Assembly: GCA_965247385.1 (NCBI GenBank) | Contig: CBDFHG010000005.1 | Location: 62,001 to 126,000 of the forward strand | Direction of reading: 5' to 3' | Source of the DNA: Thermohalobaculum sp965247385 | GTDB taxonomy: Bacteria; Pseudomonadota; Alphaproteobacteria; Rhodobacterales; Rhodobacteraceae | Length of the DNA: 64,000 nt | In this document: positions 17,116 to 26,414 of the stretch, in pieces | How positions within the stretch are numbered: the first letter of the stretch is position 1 | How the letters are laid out: every line of letters starts with the position of its first letter | Position numbers and translations under genes: made by a program | The notes under the pieces: model-generated | Databases searched by the model: none | What the model saw: the letters and a program-made list of their open reading frames with translations, nothing else | Told to the model about the DNA's origin: nothing

Positions 17116-18790
17116 ACGCTAAGATATTGAAATAACTGGATGTATCCGGATTATTTTGTTGAAAGCTCCGGCGGTTTCAGATATGAATTTGGTGTAACCC
17201 ATTGAAGTCAATACAAACCCGTTACCGCCGGAGACAACAATGCGCGAAAAACGCACCATCCAGGCCAGTATTTTCGATGTTTTCTCAAAACACCAGCTTG
17301 GCCGTGAACTGAAGGCGATGTCCGCCTGGCTTGACGAGCATTGCGAGGTGCTGGGCCGGGTCGGCGCTGATCTCGGTCGCCACGGCGTCAAGCCGACTGG
17401 ACGCAAGGGGTTGTCGGCGGAAGCGGTTCTGCGCTGCGCCTTGCTCAAGCAACATCGTCAGTTGAGCTACGAGGAATTGGCGTTCTACCTTTGCGATTCC
17501 ACCTCATTCCGGGCTTTCGCTCGTCTGCCGGTCCATTGGACGCCAAAGAAATCGGTGTTGCAGAGTACCATCAGCGCCATCAGCGCCGAGACCTGGGAAG
17601 CGATCAACCGTTGCCTGATGAGCCATGCCATGAAGGCCAGGGTCGAGAACGGCAAGATGATGCGCCTTGACAGCACGGTTGCCGACGCGCCGATCCATCC
17701 CCCCAGCGACAGCTCTCTTTTGGGCGACAGTATGCGCGTGATGGTGCGCTTGTTACGCCGCGCCGATGCCGACCTGCCGGGGCTGAGGTGGCGCGATCAC
17801 AGCCGGTCGGCAAAACGGTGCTGCCTCTCGATCGCTTTTGGCCGTGGCGCCGACAAACGCCAAAAGCTGTACCGCGACCTCATCAAGATCACCCGCACCA
17901 CCCTGGACAATCTGCGGGTGGCCGCGCGGCGGCTTGGCCCGGCGGCGGGAACTGGCATTGAGGTCGAGGCCTGGCAGGCCGAGACAAGGCATTACGTGGC
18001 CTTGATCGAACGCATCATCGCACAGGCCGAGCGCCGGGTGCTGGACGGCGAACAGGTTGCCGCCGGCGATAAACTGGTCAGCTTGTTCGAGCCCCATGCC
18101 GATATTATCGTCAAGGGCGCGCGCGAAGTGCAATATGGCCACAAAGTGAACCTGAGCACGGGCAAGACCGGCATGATTCCGGATCTGGTGATCGAGGCCG
18201 GCAACCCGGCCGATGCCGAGCGTTTCCAGCCCATGCTGGATCGTCATATCAAGCATTATGGCAAAGCGCCACGCCAGACCGCCGTCGATGGCGGTTACGC
18301 CAGCACCGCCAATCTGGCCTACGCCAAGGCCAAGGGTGTCGAGGACGCGGCCTTCCACAAGAAGCGCGGGCTGAAAATCAAGGACATGGTCAAGAGCCGA
18401 TGGGTGTACCGTAAGCTGCGCAACTTCCGCGCCGGGATCGAGGCCAATATCTCCTGTCTCAAACGCGCCTACGGGCTCGGTCGTTGCACCTGGAAGGGAC
18501 TGGAGCACTTCAAGGCTTACGTCTGGTCATCGGCGGTCGCCTACAATCTCGCCCTCTTCGCCCGCATGAAACCAACATAGCCCAAGCCGCCGGCCCAATG
18601 TTGAAAAACCGGCGCCGCCCGGCCTGTACGCATGCCTGCAGCCTTCAGGCCAATGAAAAATCTGTCGGAAAATTCAACCTGGACACGAAAAATGGCATAC
18701 GCCACCGCTAAACCGGACAGATCAAGCCGCCGAGCCAGCGACCCCTTGAAAGTAAACCCGAAAATCATGGCGTTTATGGATGGAAACTAG
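17099..18790 (+). mobile_element. ISNCY-like insertion sequence with 21-bp perfect ends and CTAA duplication
   Basis: CTAGTTTCCATCCATAAACG plus one more base at 17099-17119 is exactly repeated in inverted form at 18770-18790. CTAA flanks both sides (17095-17098 and 18791-18794), a clean 4-bp target duplication. The 1692-bp element has one intact transposase gene. It disrupted a small ORF. Confidence 0.9.
17240..18580 (+). CDS. ISNCY-like DDE transposase
   Basis: 446 aa. N-terminal segment REKRTIQASIFDVFSKHQLG and GRELKAMSAWLDEH, then the DUF772-like LSAEAVLRCALLKQHRQLSY. Catalytic residues are D in MRLDSTVADAPIHPPSD, D in AVDGGYAST and E in RAGIEANISCLKRAYGLGRC. No internal stop; start ATG at 17240. 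The family label comes from resemblance to transposases usually filed as ISNCY. Likely active given its perfect ends. Confidence 0.9.
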   Translation: MREKRTIQASIFDVFSKHQLGRELKAMSAWLDEHCEVLGRVGADLGRHGVKPTGRKGLSAEAVLRCALLKQHRQLSYEELAFYLCDSTSFRAFARLPVHWTPKKSVLQSTISAISAETWEAINRCLMSHAMKARVENGKMMRLDSTVADAPIHPPSDSSLLGDSMRVMVRLLRRADADLPGLRWRDHSRSAKRCCLSIAFGRGADKRQKLYRDLIKITRTTLDNLRVAARRLGPAAGTGIEVEAWQAETRHYVALIERIIAQAERRVLDGEQVAAGDKLVSLFEPHADIIVKGAREVQYGHKVNLSTGKTGMIPDLVIEAGNPADAERFQPMLDRHIKHYGKAPRQTAVDGGYASTANLAYAKAKGVEDAAFHKKRGLKIKDMVKSRWVYRKLRNFRAGIEANISCLKRAYGLGRCTWKGLEHFKAYVWSSAVAYNLALFARMKPT

Positions 18791-18794
18791 CTAA

Positions 18795-19016
18795 TGGGAC
18801 AATTTCCGGTCAAGGCGTCTATGACTTGACTTCGGACATTATTAACCAACACTGAAAGATAGAGTTGCATGGATGTATCAAATTCTTGCGATTTATACCA
18901 AAGGTCATTGATTGTGACTTGAGCTATGCACGAATTTGGGTGATGGCGCCTGAGAAGGCGGCGTATCGAGGCGGGTGCTGAGCCTGCCAGAACCTCCAGG
19001 AAAGGAGCGATACGCC
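18795..19016. other. Spacer between two IS elements
   Basis: About 220 bp. It begins with the 3' remainder of the ORF cut by the ISNCY-like element (to about 18828). It ends with the probable left end of the IS256 remnant, and AGGAAAGGAG at 18999-19008 is the ribosome binding site for its transposase. Between them is A+T-rich DNA in which I see no gene. Confidence 0.4.
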
Positions 19017-19747
19017 ATGAAGGAAGATACGACCGTTATCGCGCTTCGTCACGCAGATTCTGTCGAAGACCCGCTGACTGAGATTGCTCGTGAGGGCGCT
19101 CGGCGCATGCTGGCCGAGGCGCTGAGGGCCGAGGCAGACGCGTTCGTTGCCAGCTTCGCGGATGACCTGCTGCCCGATGGCCGCCAGAGGATCGTCAGGC
19201 ATGGTTACGGGCCGGAGCGGTCGATACAGACCGGGATCGGCGCGATCGACGTCCGCCGGGCCAAGGTCCGGGACCGGCACCCGAACGTTGCCGATGCCGG
19301 GAAGGTGCGCTTCACGTCGAACATCCTGCCGAAATGGGCGCGACGCACGAAGAGCCTCGATGTGCTGCTGCCCATTCTCTACCTGCGTGGTATCTCCACC
19401 GGCGACTTCCAGGCGGCGCTGGGCGCGATCCTGGGGCCCGATGCGCCGAACCTGTCGCCGGGCGCGTGGTCTCCAGGCTGACTGCGGGTTGGGAGAAGGA
19501 GTATGATGCCTGGCAGCACCGCGATCTCTCGGCCCGGCGTTACGTCTACATCTGGGCCGACGGCATCTACCTCCAGGCACGAATGGAACCCGAGGCCGAG
19601 TGCATCCTGGTCATCATCGGCGCGACACCCGAGGGCAAGAAGGAGCTGCTCGGATTCCAGGTCGGCATCCGCGAGAGTGCGCAGAGCTGGCGCGAGTTGC
19701 TGGTCGACATCAAGGCGCGCGGGCTGGCCATGGCGCCCGAGATCGCT
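19017..19747 (+). pseudogene. IS256-family (mutator) transposase, frameshifted and truncated
   Basis: The first frame (19017-19481) encodes the N-terminal 154 residues: LTEIAREGARRMLAEALRAE, RVVRHGYGP-like and VRDRHPNVADAGKVRFTSNI, ending after DAPNLSPG. A frameshift near 19465 leads to VVSRLTAGWEKEYDAW and the first catalytic-domain block YIWADGIYLQARM, then RELLVDIKARGLAMAPEIA. There it stops abruptly at about 19747, before the rest of the DDE domain. The break joins directly to the first codons of yraN. It is dead and marks the right border of the island. Confidence 0.85.
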
Positions 19748-19771
19748 GAGATAGCCGCGCCGGGCGCTCAT
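19748..19771 (-). pseudogene. yraN: yraN 5' remnant (first eight codons)
   Basis: An ATG at 19771-19769 overlaps the rsmI stop as ATGA, and eight codons (MSARRGYL) follow before the IS256 remnant. The overlap is the coupling expected for a yraN gene directly downstream of rsmI. Together with the C-terminal remnant at 11602-11690 it shows that yraN was split. The eight codons alone would not identify the gene; the assignment rests on position. Confidence 0.5.
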
Positions 19772-20709
19772 CGTTTTACCATGTCCAAAGCCCGGGCGTA
19801 GACATCGCGCCGGGGCAGGCCGAGGCGGGCGGTAACCTCGCGGGCAGCGTCCTTGACCGAAAGGTTGGCCAGCGCGACCGTCAGTTCGCCGTCCAGCGAG
19901 GCGGTGCTTTTCGCCTGTAGCGCCGCCGGGTCGGGCGGGCCGACCAGAACCACCACCTCGCCCTTCGGTGCGGCCTCGCTGGCGTACTCCTGGGCGAGGT
20001 CACCAAGCGGCGCGCGCCGCACCTGCTCGAATTTCTTGGTCAGTTCGCGGGCCACCGCCGCCGGACGCGCGCCGCCCAACGCCTCGGCCATATCGGCCAG
20101 CGTCGCGGCCAGGCGGCGCGGGCTTTCGTAGAAGATCAGCGTCGCGGGCACAGTTGCCAGTTCCCTCAGCGCTTTCTGTCGTGCGCCACGCTTGGGCGGC
20201 AGGAAGCCGGCGAACATGAAGCGGTCGGTCGGCAGCCCGGCCAGCGACAGCGCCGCCAGAACCGCCGAGGCCCCGGGGATCACGGTCAGGCCAAGCCCTT
20301 CGGCCACCGCCGCCTCGGCCAGGCGGTAACCCGGGTCGGCGATCAGCGGCGTCCCGGCGTCGGAGCAATAGGCGACGCTCTTTCCCTCGCGCAGCCAGGC
20401 CAGGATCTGCGGCCGCCGTTCGGCACCATTGCGGTCGTGGTACGAGACTATCCGCCTGCCCGCCAGGGCAATGCCGTGCATTTTCATCAACTTGCGGGTC
20501 TCGCGGGTATCCTCGGCGGCGATCGCATCGGCGCGGGCCAGAACATCGATGGCCCGCAATGTGATATCTGCGGCATTGCCGATCGGGGTGGCCACCAGGT
20601 AGAGGCCCGATTCCAGGCCCGATTCCTGAGGTGTGGGCGCACCACCGGAATCGGCGCTCAGAAGGCTGGCGCCGCTTGCTCTGCGTTTACTTTCCGGCGT
20701 GGCGCTCAT
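19768..20709 (-). CDS. rsmI: 16S rRNA (cytidine1402-2'-O)-methyltransferase
   Basis: 313 aa from the ATG at 20709; a TTG four codons earlier is possible. SAM-dependent tetrapyrrole-methylase-fold enzyme that modifies C1402 in the decoding centre. Signatures: LYLVATPIGNAADITLRAID, EDTRETRKLM, SYHDRNGAERRPQIL, CSDAGTPLIADPG, VIPGASAVLAALSLAGL and YESPRRLAATL. The first 35 residues are a poorly conserved extension. It is divergent from the LpoA-like gene (86 bp between starts). Its downstream partner yraN has been destroyed by the island. Confidence 0.96.
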   Translation of the reverse strand: MSATPESKRRASGASLLSADSGGAPTPQESGLESGLYLVATPIGNAADITLRAIDVLARADAIAAEDTRETRKLMKMHGIALAGRRIVSYHDRNGAERRPQILAWLREGKSVAYCSDAGTPLIADPGYRLAEAAVAEGLGLTVIPGASAVLAALSLAGLPTDRFMFAGFLPPKRGARQKALRELATVPATLIFYESPRRLAATLADMAEALGGARPAAVARELTKKFEQVRRAPLGDLAQEYASEAAPKGEVVVLVGPPDPAALQAKSTASLDGELTVALANLSVKDAAREVTARLGLPRRDVYARALDMVKR

Positions 20710-20734
20710 AACGTCCGACAAACTGTTGCCCGGT

Positions 20735-20762
20735 TTGGGCAGGACAAGGCCTCTTCTATAGT
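20735..20762 (+). promoter_or_regulatory. Candidate sigma-70 promoter for the LpoA-like gene
   Basis: TTGGGC at 20735-20740 and TATAGT at 20757-20762 are separated by 16 bp and lie 33 bp before the ATG at 20796, in the short divergent spacer with rsmI. The hexamers are near consensus. No experimental support. Confidence 0.4.
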
Positions 20763-20795
20763 ATCCGCGCGGCCAAAAGAGAATGAGAGGTTGTC

Positions 20796-22013
20796 ATGCT
20801 TCGTTCGCTCTCCATCCTCCCAAGCCTGGTCTTTGCTGCCGGGCTGGTTCTTTCGGTTGCTTCTTGCGGAACGACCACAACATCGCGACCGTCGCCGCCC
20901 GCGGCGCCATCGCCGGCGCGGACCGCGCCAGTGCTGCCCACTGGCAGTGTCGATCCGAACCGGCCGGTGATGGTGGCGCTGCTGGCGCCGCTGACCGCTG
21001 CCGACCAAGGGGCCGCAAGTGTCGGCAATGCGCTGGCAAATGCGGCGCGGATGGCGGCGGTTGATCTGGCCGATCCAACGATGGAAATCCGGGTCTACGA
21101 TACCGCCGGCAACGCGGCGACCGCGCGCGCGATGGCGCAAAAGGCGGTTGGCGATGGCGCGGCGCTGATCCTGGGGCCGTTGTTCAGCGCCAACACCGGC
21201 GGGGTCGGCGATGTTGCCAGCGCCTCGGGCATCAACGTGATCTCGTTTTCGACCGATAGTGCGGTGGCCGGGGGACCGGTCTTCCTGAGCGGTTTCCTGC
21301 CCGAGGCCGAAGCCGAACGTATTGTCGGCTTCGCCGCAGCGCGCGGGCTGGACCGGATAGCAGTGTTCTATCCGCAGACGGATTATGGATCCGCCGCGCT
21401 GCGCGGCACCGACGAGGCGGTGCTGTCGAGCAGCGCCCGGGTAGTGGCCTCCTCTGGTTATCCCCGTACTTTCGAGGGCATCCGGAGCTCAGCCGAGCCA
21501 TTCGCCGGCGCGGCACTGGCGGCGGGCGTTACCACGATCCTGCTGCCGGACAGTGGCCAGGGGCTGCGCTCGGCGGGCGCATTCATCAACTACAGCGGCC
21601 TCGATCCGGCTGATGTGAAATATCTCGGCCTCGGCAAGTGGAACTCCAGCGCCACATTGCAGGAGCCTGCGCTGCAAGGCGGCTGGTTCCCCGCACCCGA
21701 CCCGGACAAGCTGGACACGTTCTCCAGCCTTTACGCGGCGCGTTTTGGCACTCAGCCGCCGTTCATCGCGGTCCTGGGTTACGACGCGGTGCAGGTGGCC
21801 GGGCAGCTTTTGGCGGGGGCGCGGCGGGACGGCTCGATTACACCCTTTGGCCGCGCCGAACTGACCCGCATCGAGGGCTTTCAGGGTACATTGGGGCCGC
21901 TGCGCTTCGAACCTGACGGCCTGAACCATCGGGCAATGGCTATCATGGAGGTCGGGCAGCGCAGTTTCGAGGTGCTCGACCCCGCACCTGTGCGCCTTGG
22001 CCTGGGTTCGTGA
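20796..22013 (+). CDS. LpoA-like penicillin-binding protein activator lipoprotein
   Basis: 405 aa. Lipoprotein signal with lipobox SVASC (Cys at residue 24), then a Pro/Ser/Thr-rich linker (SRPSPPAAPSPARTAPVLPT) and a type-1 periplasmic-binding fold: VALLAPLTAADQGAASVGNA, ILGPLFSANTGGVGDVASAS, VFYPQTDYGSAALRG and LGYDAVQVAGQLL. This domain pattern (COG3107) matches the C-terminal domain of LpoA, which activates PBP1A at the outer membrane; the N-terminal TPR domain of E. coli LpoA is absent. Start at 20796 has GAGAGG upstream. It heads the run LpoA-like, glnD, murJ, all envelope or nitrogen genes on the plus strand. Confidence 0.85.
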   Translation: MLRSLSILPSLVFAAGLVLSVASCGTTTTSRPSPPAAPSPARTAPVLPTGSVDPNRPVMVALLAPLTAADQGAASVGNALANAARMAAVDLADPTMEIRVYDTAGNAATARAMAQKAVGDGAALILGPLFSANTGGVGDVASASGINVISFSTDSAVAGGPVFLSGFLPEAEAERIVGFAAARGLDRIAVFYPQTDYGSAALRGTDEAVLSSSARVVASSGYPRTFEGIRSSAEPFAGAALAAGVTTILLPDSGQGLRSAGAFINYSGLDPADVKYLGLGKWNSSATLQEPALQGGWFPAPDPDKLDTFSSLYAARFGTQPPFIAVLGYDAVQVAGQLLAGARRDGSITPFGRAELTRIEGFQGTLGPLRFEPDGLNHRAMAIMEVGQRSFEVLDPAPVRLGLGS

Positions 22014-22020
22014 GGACAGA

Positions 22021-24858
22021 TTGGTCGCGAGAGCACAGCGAACGCGCAAGGAGACCGCAAACCCCACATTCGCGGGGCTGGCGCATCTGGTCGCATCGGC
22101 GGAGGAACTGGCCGACCTGGGCCGTCTGACCAAGGCAATCGACCGAGCCATCGACGCTTCCGCGCAAACCGGGTCTGCCAAGACATTGCATGGCAATGTC
22201 ATCCGGCTGGTCGGCGAGCAGCTTGCCGAGGGCCGCGACAAGGTCCGCGCGGAGTTGCTGCAGCACCCCCATGCCGGGCTGCGGGCGGCGCGCGGCTATA
22301 CCCATATCATGGACGTCGTGGTCGCCGCGGTGTTCCACTACTGCGCCACCCATCTTCACCCGGCGCCGATCCGCACCAAGGGTGAAAAACTGGCTGTGGT
22401 GGCGGTCGGTGGCACCGGTCGGGGCGAGATGGCGCCATTTTCGGACGTCGATCTGCTGTTCCTGACGCCCTACAAGCAGACCGCCTGGGGCGAGAGCGTG
22501 ACCGAGAGCATGCTCTACGTCCTGTGGGACCTGAAGCTGAAGGTCGGCCAGTCGGTGCGCAGCGTCAACGACTGCATACGGCTGGCGGGAACCGACCTGA
22601 CAATCCGCACCGCGTTGCTGGAAAAACGATTCCTCTGTGGTGACCGGGAGCCGTTCGACGAGTTGGACATGCGGTTGTGGAAGGACCTGTTTCTGCGCAC
22701 CGGCCACAAATTCGTCGAAGCGAAGCTGGGCGAGCGAGACCAGCGCCACAGCCGCCACGGCGGTTCGCGCTATCTGTTGGAGCCCAACATCAAGGAGGGC
22801 AAGGGCGGGCTGCGCGACTTGCAATCGCTGCACTGGATCTCGAAGTATCTCTACCGCACCGATACCGCCTGGGATCTGGTCGAAATGGGGGTGTTCGAGC
22901 AGGACGAAGTGCAGCGCTTCGCCGATGCCTCGAAGTTCATCTGGGCGGTGCGCTGCCATCTGCACGACCTGGCCGGGCGGGCGCAGGAAAAACTGACCTT
23001 TGACCGCCAGGTCGAAATCGCCGAGCGCATGGGATTCGAGGACCATGACGGGTGCATGGCGGTCGAGCATTTCATGCAGGCCTATTTCCGCCACGCCAAG
23101 AATGTCGGCGACCTGACGCGCATCTTCTCGGCCGCGCTGGAGGCACAGCACGCCAAGGCGCCGCCGCGATTGTCGATGCTGTTGCGGGCGCTCAGCTTCC
23201 GCAGCGTGACCAGCGATCCGGGTCAGCCCTTCGTGGTGCGCGACGGGCGCCTAAGCGTGCGCGACGATCAGGTGTTCTCCAGCAATCCGGTCAACCTGTT
23301 GCGGCTGTTTCGCGATGCCGCAAGGCTGGATGCGCATATCCACCCGGCGGCGCTCAGGCTGGTCACCCAGAATCTGGACCTGATCGACAACGACCTGCGC
23401 GCCAACCCCGACGCGATCGCGCTGTTCCTCGAGATGCTAACCGACCCGATCAATGGCGAGTGGCTGCTGCGGCGGATGAACGAGACCGCCGTGCTGGGCC
23501 GCTTCGTCCCCGAGTTCGGCCGCGTCGTCGCGATGATGCAGTTCAACATGTACCACCACTACACGGTGGACGAGCACACCATCCAGACCATCGCGACCCT
23601 GGACCGGATCGAAAAACTGGAGGCCAGCGAGGAACACCCGGTCGCCACCGGGATCATCAAGGGCGGCTTCAATCGTCGCGTGCTCTACATGGCGTTGTTC
23701 GTACATGACCTGGGCAAGGGCGACCCGCGCGACCACTCCGAATACGGTGCCGAGATCGCCGCCACGGTCTGCCCGCGACTGGGGTTCGACCGGGCCGAGA
23801 CCGAGATGGTCGCCTGGCTGGTGCGCCACCACCTGCTGATGTCGGACGTGGCGCAGAAGCGCGACATCGCCGACCCGCGCACGGTCAGGGACTTTGCCAA
23901 CATCGTACAAAGCCCAACCCGCCTGCGGCTGTTGCTGGTGCTGACGGTCTGCGACATCCGTGGGGTTGGCCCGGGGGTCTGGAACAACTGGAAGGCCCAG
24001 CTTCTGCGCAAGCTCTACTGGGATACCCGCGATTTCCTGACCGGCGGCTCGGATGAGATCAGCCGTGCAGCGAGGGTCGACGAGGCGCGCGCCGCATTGG
24101 CCGAACGCCTGGCGAACTGGCCCGAGGCCGACCGCAAGTCCGAGATGGAGCGCCACTACCCGCCCTACTGGCTTGGCCTGGACACCGACACCCAGGAGAT
24201 CATCGCCGAACTGGCCCGAAAGGCGAAAAGCACCGACAAGTTCTCCAACCGTTTCCAGCCTGACGACAGCCACGACGCCACCAAGGCCTGCCTCTACATG
24301 GCTGACCACCCGGGCATCTTCTCGCGCATGGCCGGGGCCTTCGCGCTGGCCGGGGCCAGCGTCGTCGATGCGCGGACCTACACCACCGCCGACGGCATGG
24401 CCTGCTCGACCTTCTGGATCCAGGACCGCGAGGGCCATCCCTTCGAGGCCAGCCGCCTGCCGCGCCTGAAGCGCACCATCGAGCGCATCCTCAAGGGCGA
24501 GGTGATCGCCCGCGATGCGCTGAAGAAGCGCCGCCGCGACAAGCCGCGCGAGATGTCGTTCACCGTGCCGACCCGGATCGTCTTCGACAATGAGGCGTCC
24601 GAGCTCTACACCCTGATCGAGGTCAACGCCCGCGACCGGCTGGGGCTGCTGCACCTGCTGACCCGCAGCCTGACGACACTGAACATCAACATCTTCTCGG
24701 CGGTCATCACCACCTACGGTGAGCACGCGGTCGATGTCTTCTATGTAAAGGACCTGTTCGGCCACAAGATCCGCAGCAAGCAGAAACTGAACCTGATCGA
24801 GCGCCGCCTGATTGAGGCGATCAAGGTCATCGCTCCCGAAAAGGCCGCGCGCAAATGA
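22021..24858 (+). CDS. glnD: Bifunctional uridylyltransferase/uridylyl-removing enzyme (PII sensor)
   Basis: 945 aa. Uridylylates and deuridylylates PII according to glutamine level. The nucleotidyltransferase motif is VGGTGRGEMAPFSDVDLL near residues 129-146. The HD domain shows YHHYTVDEHT, FVHDLGKGDPRDHSEYG and VRHHLLM. Two ACT domains follow, around DHPGIFSRMAGAFALAGASV and NARDRLGLLHLLTRSL. No ATG exists before residue 56, so the start is taken as TTG at 22021, with GTGAGGA five bases upstream and 7 bp after the previous stop. The stop overlaps the murJ start by four bases. Length normal for GlnD (850-950). Confidence 0.95.
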   Translation: MVARAQRTRKETANPTFAGLAHLVASAEELADLGRLTKAIDRAIDASAQTGSAKTLHGNVIRLVGEQLAEGRDKVRAELLQHPHAGLRAARGYTHIMDVVVAAVFHYCATHLHPAPIRTKGEKLAVVAVGGTGRGEMAPFSDVDLLFLTPYKQTAWGESVTESMLYVLWDLKLKVGQSVRSVNDCIRLAGTDLTIRTALLEKRFLCGDREPFDELDMRLWKDLFLRTGHKFVEAKLGERDQRHSRHGGSRYLLEPNIKEGKGGLRDLQSLHWISKYLYRTDTAWDLVEMGVFEQDEVQRFADASKFIWAVRCHLHDLAGRAQEKLTFDRQVEIAERMGFEDHDGCMAVEHFMQAYFRHAKNVGDLTRIFSAALEAQHAKAPPRLSMLLRALSFRSVTSDPGQPFVVRDGRLSVRDDQVFSSNPVNLLRLFRDAARLDAHIHPAALRLVTQNLDLIDNDLRANPDAIALFLEMLTDPINGEWLLRRMNETAVLGRFVPEFGRVVAMMQFNMYHHYTVDEHTIQTIATLDRIEKLEASEEHPVATGIIKGGFNRRVLYMALFVHDLGKGDPRDHSEYGAEIAATVCPRLGFDRAETEMVAWLVRHHLLMSDVAQKRDIADPRTVRDFANIVQSPTRLRLLLVLTVCDIRGVGPGVWNNWKAQLLRKLYWDTRDFLTGGSDEISRAARVDEARAALAERLANWPEADRKSEMERHYPPYWLGLDTDTQEIIAELARKAKSTDKFSNRFQPDDSHDATKACLYMADHPGIFSRMAGAFALAGASVVDARTYTTADGMACSTFWIQDREGHPFEASRLPRLKRTIERILKGEVIARDALKKRRRDKPREMSFTVPTRIVFDNEASELYTLIEVNARDRLGLLHLLTRSLTTLNINIFSAVITTYGEHAVDVFYVKDLFGHKIRSKQKLNLIERRLIEAIKVIAPEKAARK

Positions 24859-26414
24859 ACGCGCCGCCAATCCGCCTGCTGCGCGGTTTCGCGACGGTCG
24901 GCGGCTGGACCCTGGTCAGCCGGGTGCTGGGCTTCGTGCGCGACATCATGATCGCCACCTTCCTTGGCACCGGGCCGATGGCGGAGGCCTTCTTCGTCGC
25001 CTTCCGTCTGCCCAACATGTTCCGCCGCTTCTTCGCCGAGGGCGCTTTCAACATGGCCTTCGTGCCGCTGTTCGCCAAGAAGCTCGAGGGCGGCGGCGCA
25101 AGCGAGGCCAAGAACTTCGCCGAAGAGGCAATGGCAGCCCTGCTGACGGCGCTGATCGCGCTGACGGTGATCGCCCAACTGGCAATGCCGTGGTTCGTAC
25201 TGGCGCTGGCCAGTGGCTTCGACGATGCGGGGGATCAGTCTGGACGCTTCGACCTTGCGGTCGCGTTCTCACGGGTGGTGTTCCCCTATATCGTGTTCAT
25301 CTCTCTGGCCGCACTGTTCTCCGGCATTCTGAACTCCTTCGGCAAGTTCTCGGCGGCGGCGGCCGCACCGGTGCTGCTGAATGTGATCCTGATAGGCGGC
25401 ATCTCGCTGGCGGCAGGGATGGGGTGGGAGATCGGCCCGGCGCTCAGCTGGGCCGTCTTCGCCGCAGGAATCGCCCAGCTTGGCCTGGTGGTCTGGGCGG
25501 CGCGGCGAGCGGGCATGACCCTAAGGCTGCGCTGGCCGCGCCTGACCCCGGACGTAAAACGCCTGGTGGCGCTGGGCATCCCGGCGGCGCTGGCCGGTGG
25601 GGTGATGCAGATCAATCTGTTGGTCGGTACCCAAGTCGCCAGCTATTTCGACGGTGCGGTCAGCTGGCTCTGGTATGCTGATCGGCTCTACCAGTTGCCG
25701 CTGGGCGTGGTCGGGGTGGCGATCGGGGTGGTGTTGCTGCCCGAGCTGTCGCGCCGGGTGCGTTCGGGCGACGCCGCCCGCGCCGCCGGCGCGATGAACC
25801 GGGCGGCGGAGTTCTGCCTGATACTGGCCCTGCCCGCCACCGTGGCCCTGATTGTTCTACCCAACCTGATCACCTCGGTGCTGTTCGAGCACGGCGCATT
25901 CACCGCATCGGATACCGCCGCCACGGCGGCCGCACTGGCGATCTACGCCCTCGGCTTGCCCGCCTTCGTGCTGCAAAAGGTGCTGCTGCCCGCCTTTTTC
26001 GCTCGTGAGAACACCCGCACGCCGTTGCGCTTTGCGGTGGTCTCGATGGTGGTGAACGTGGTCATCGCGGTCGGCGGCGCGCCCGTCGCGGGCTATCTGG
26101 CCGCCGCCGCCGGCACCACTGTCGCCGGATGGGTGAACCTCGCGCTGCTGTGGCGCGGCACGCGGAATTTCGAGGACGAGATCGCCATCGACGCCCGCCT
26201 TGCCGCGCGCTGGCCACGCATTGTGGCGGCCTCGCTGTTGATGGGCACGCTGGTGCTGGGACTGGTCGAGGTGCAGGTGGCGATGCTGCCGGATTGGCGT
26301 GCGCTGGGCCTGGTGGTGATCGTGGTCGGCGGGGCTGTGGGCTACGCAGTGGCAGCGGTGGCGCTGGGCGCGTTCCGGCTGTCCGATATCCGCGATGCGA
26401 TGTCGCGCGGCTGA
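24855..26414 (+). CDS. murJ: Lipid II flippase MurJ (MviN)
   Basis: 519 aa, about 14 membrane segments. The N-terminus LLRGFATVGGWTLVSRVLGF then VRDIMIATFLGTG, and FRLPNMFRRFFAEGAFNMAF then VPLF, are the diagnostic MviN/MurJ region. Later segments include YADRLYQLPLGVVGVAIGVV and LPELSRRVR. Flips lipid II across the inner membrane for peptidoglycan synthesis. The start overlaps glnD by four bases (ATGA), indicating translational coupling. The last codons are duplicated 250 bp downstream as part of a palindromic repeat region. Confidence 0.96.
   Translation: MNAPPIRLLRGFATVGGWTLVSRVLGFVRDIMIATFLGTGPMAEAFFVAFRLPNMFRRFFAEGAFNMAFVPLFAKKLEGGGASEAKNFAEEAMAALLTALIALTVIAQLAMPWFVLALASGFDDAGDQSGRFDLAVAFSRVVFPYIVFISLAALFSGILNSFGKFSAAAAAPVLLNVILIGGISLAAGMGWEIGPALSWAVFAAGIAQLGLVVWAARRAGMTLRLRWPRLTPDVKRLVALGIPAALAGGVMQINLLVGTQVASYFDGAVSWLWYADRLYQLPLGVVGVAIGVVLLPELSRRVRSGDAARAAGAMNRAAEFCLILALPATVALIVLPNLITSVLFEHGAFTASDTAATAAALAIYALGLPAFVLQKVLLPAFFARENTRTPLRFAVVSMVVNVVIAVGGAPVAGYLAAAAGTTVAGWVNLALLWRGTRNFEDEIAIDARLAARWPRIVAASLLMGTLVLGLVEVQVAMLPDWRALGLVVIVVGGAVGYAVAAVALGAFRLSDIRDAMSRG

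Noticed and set aside
23437..24870. 477-codon minus-strand ORF opposite glnD
   Set aside because: Antisense shadow; the glnD HD and ACT domains are on the plus strand.
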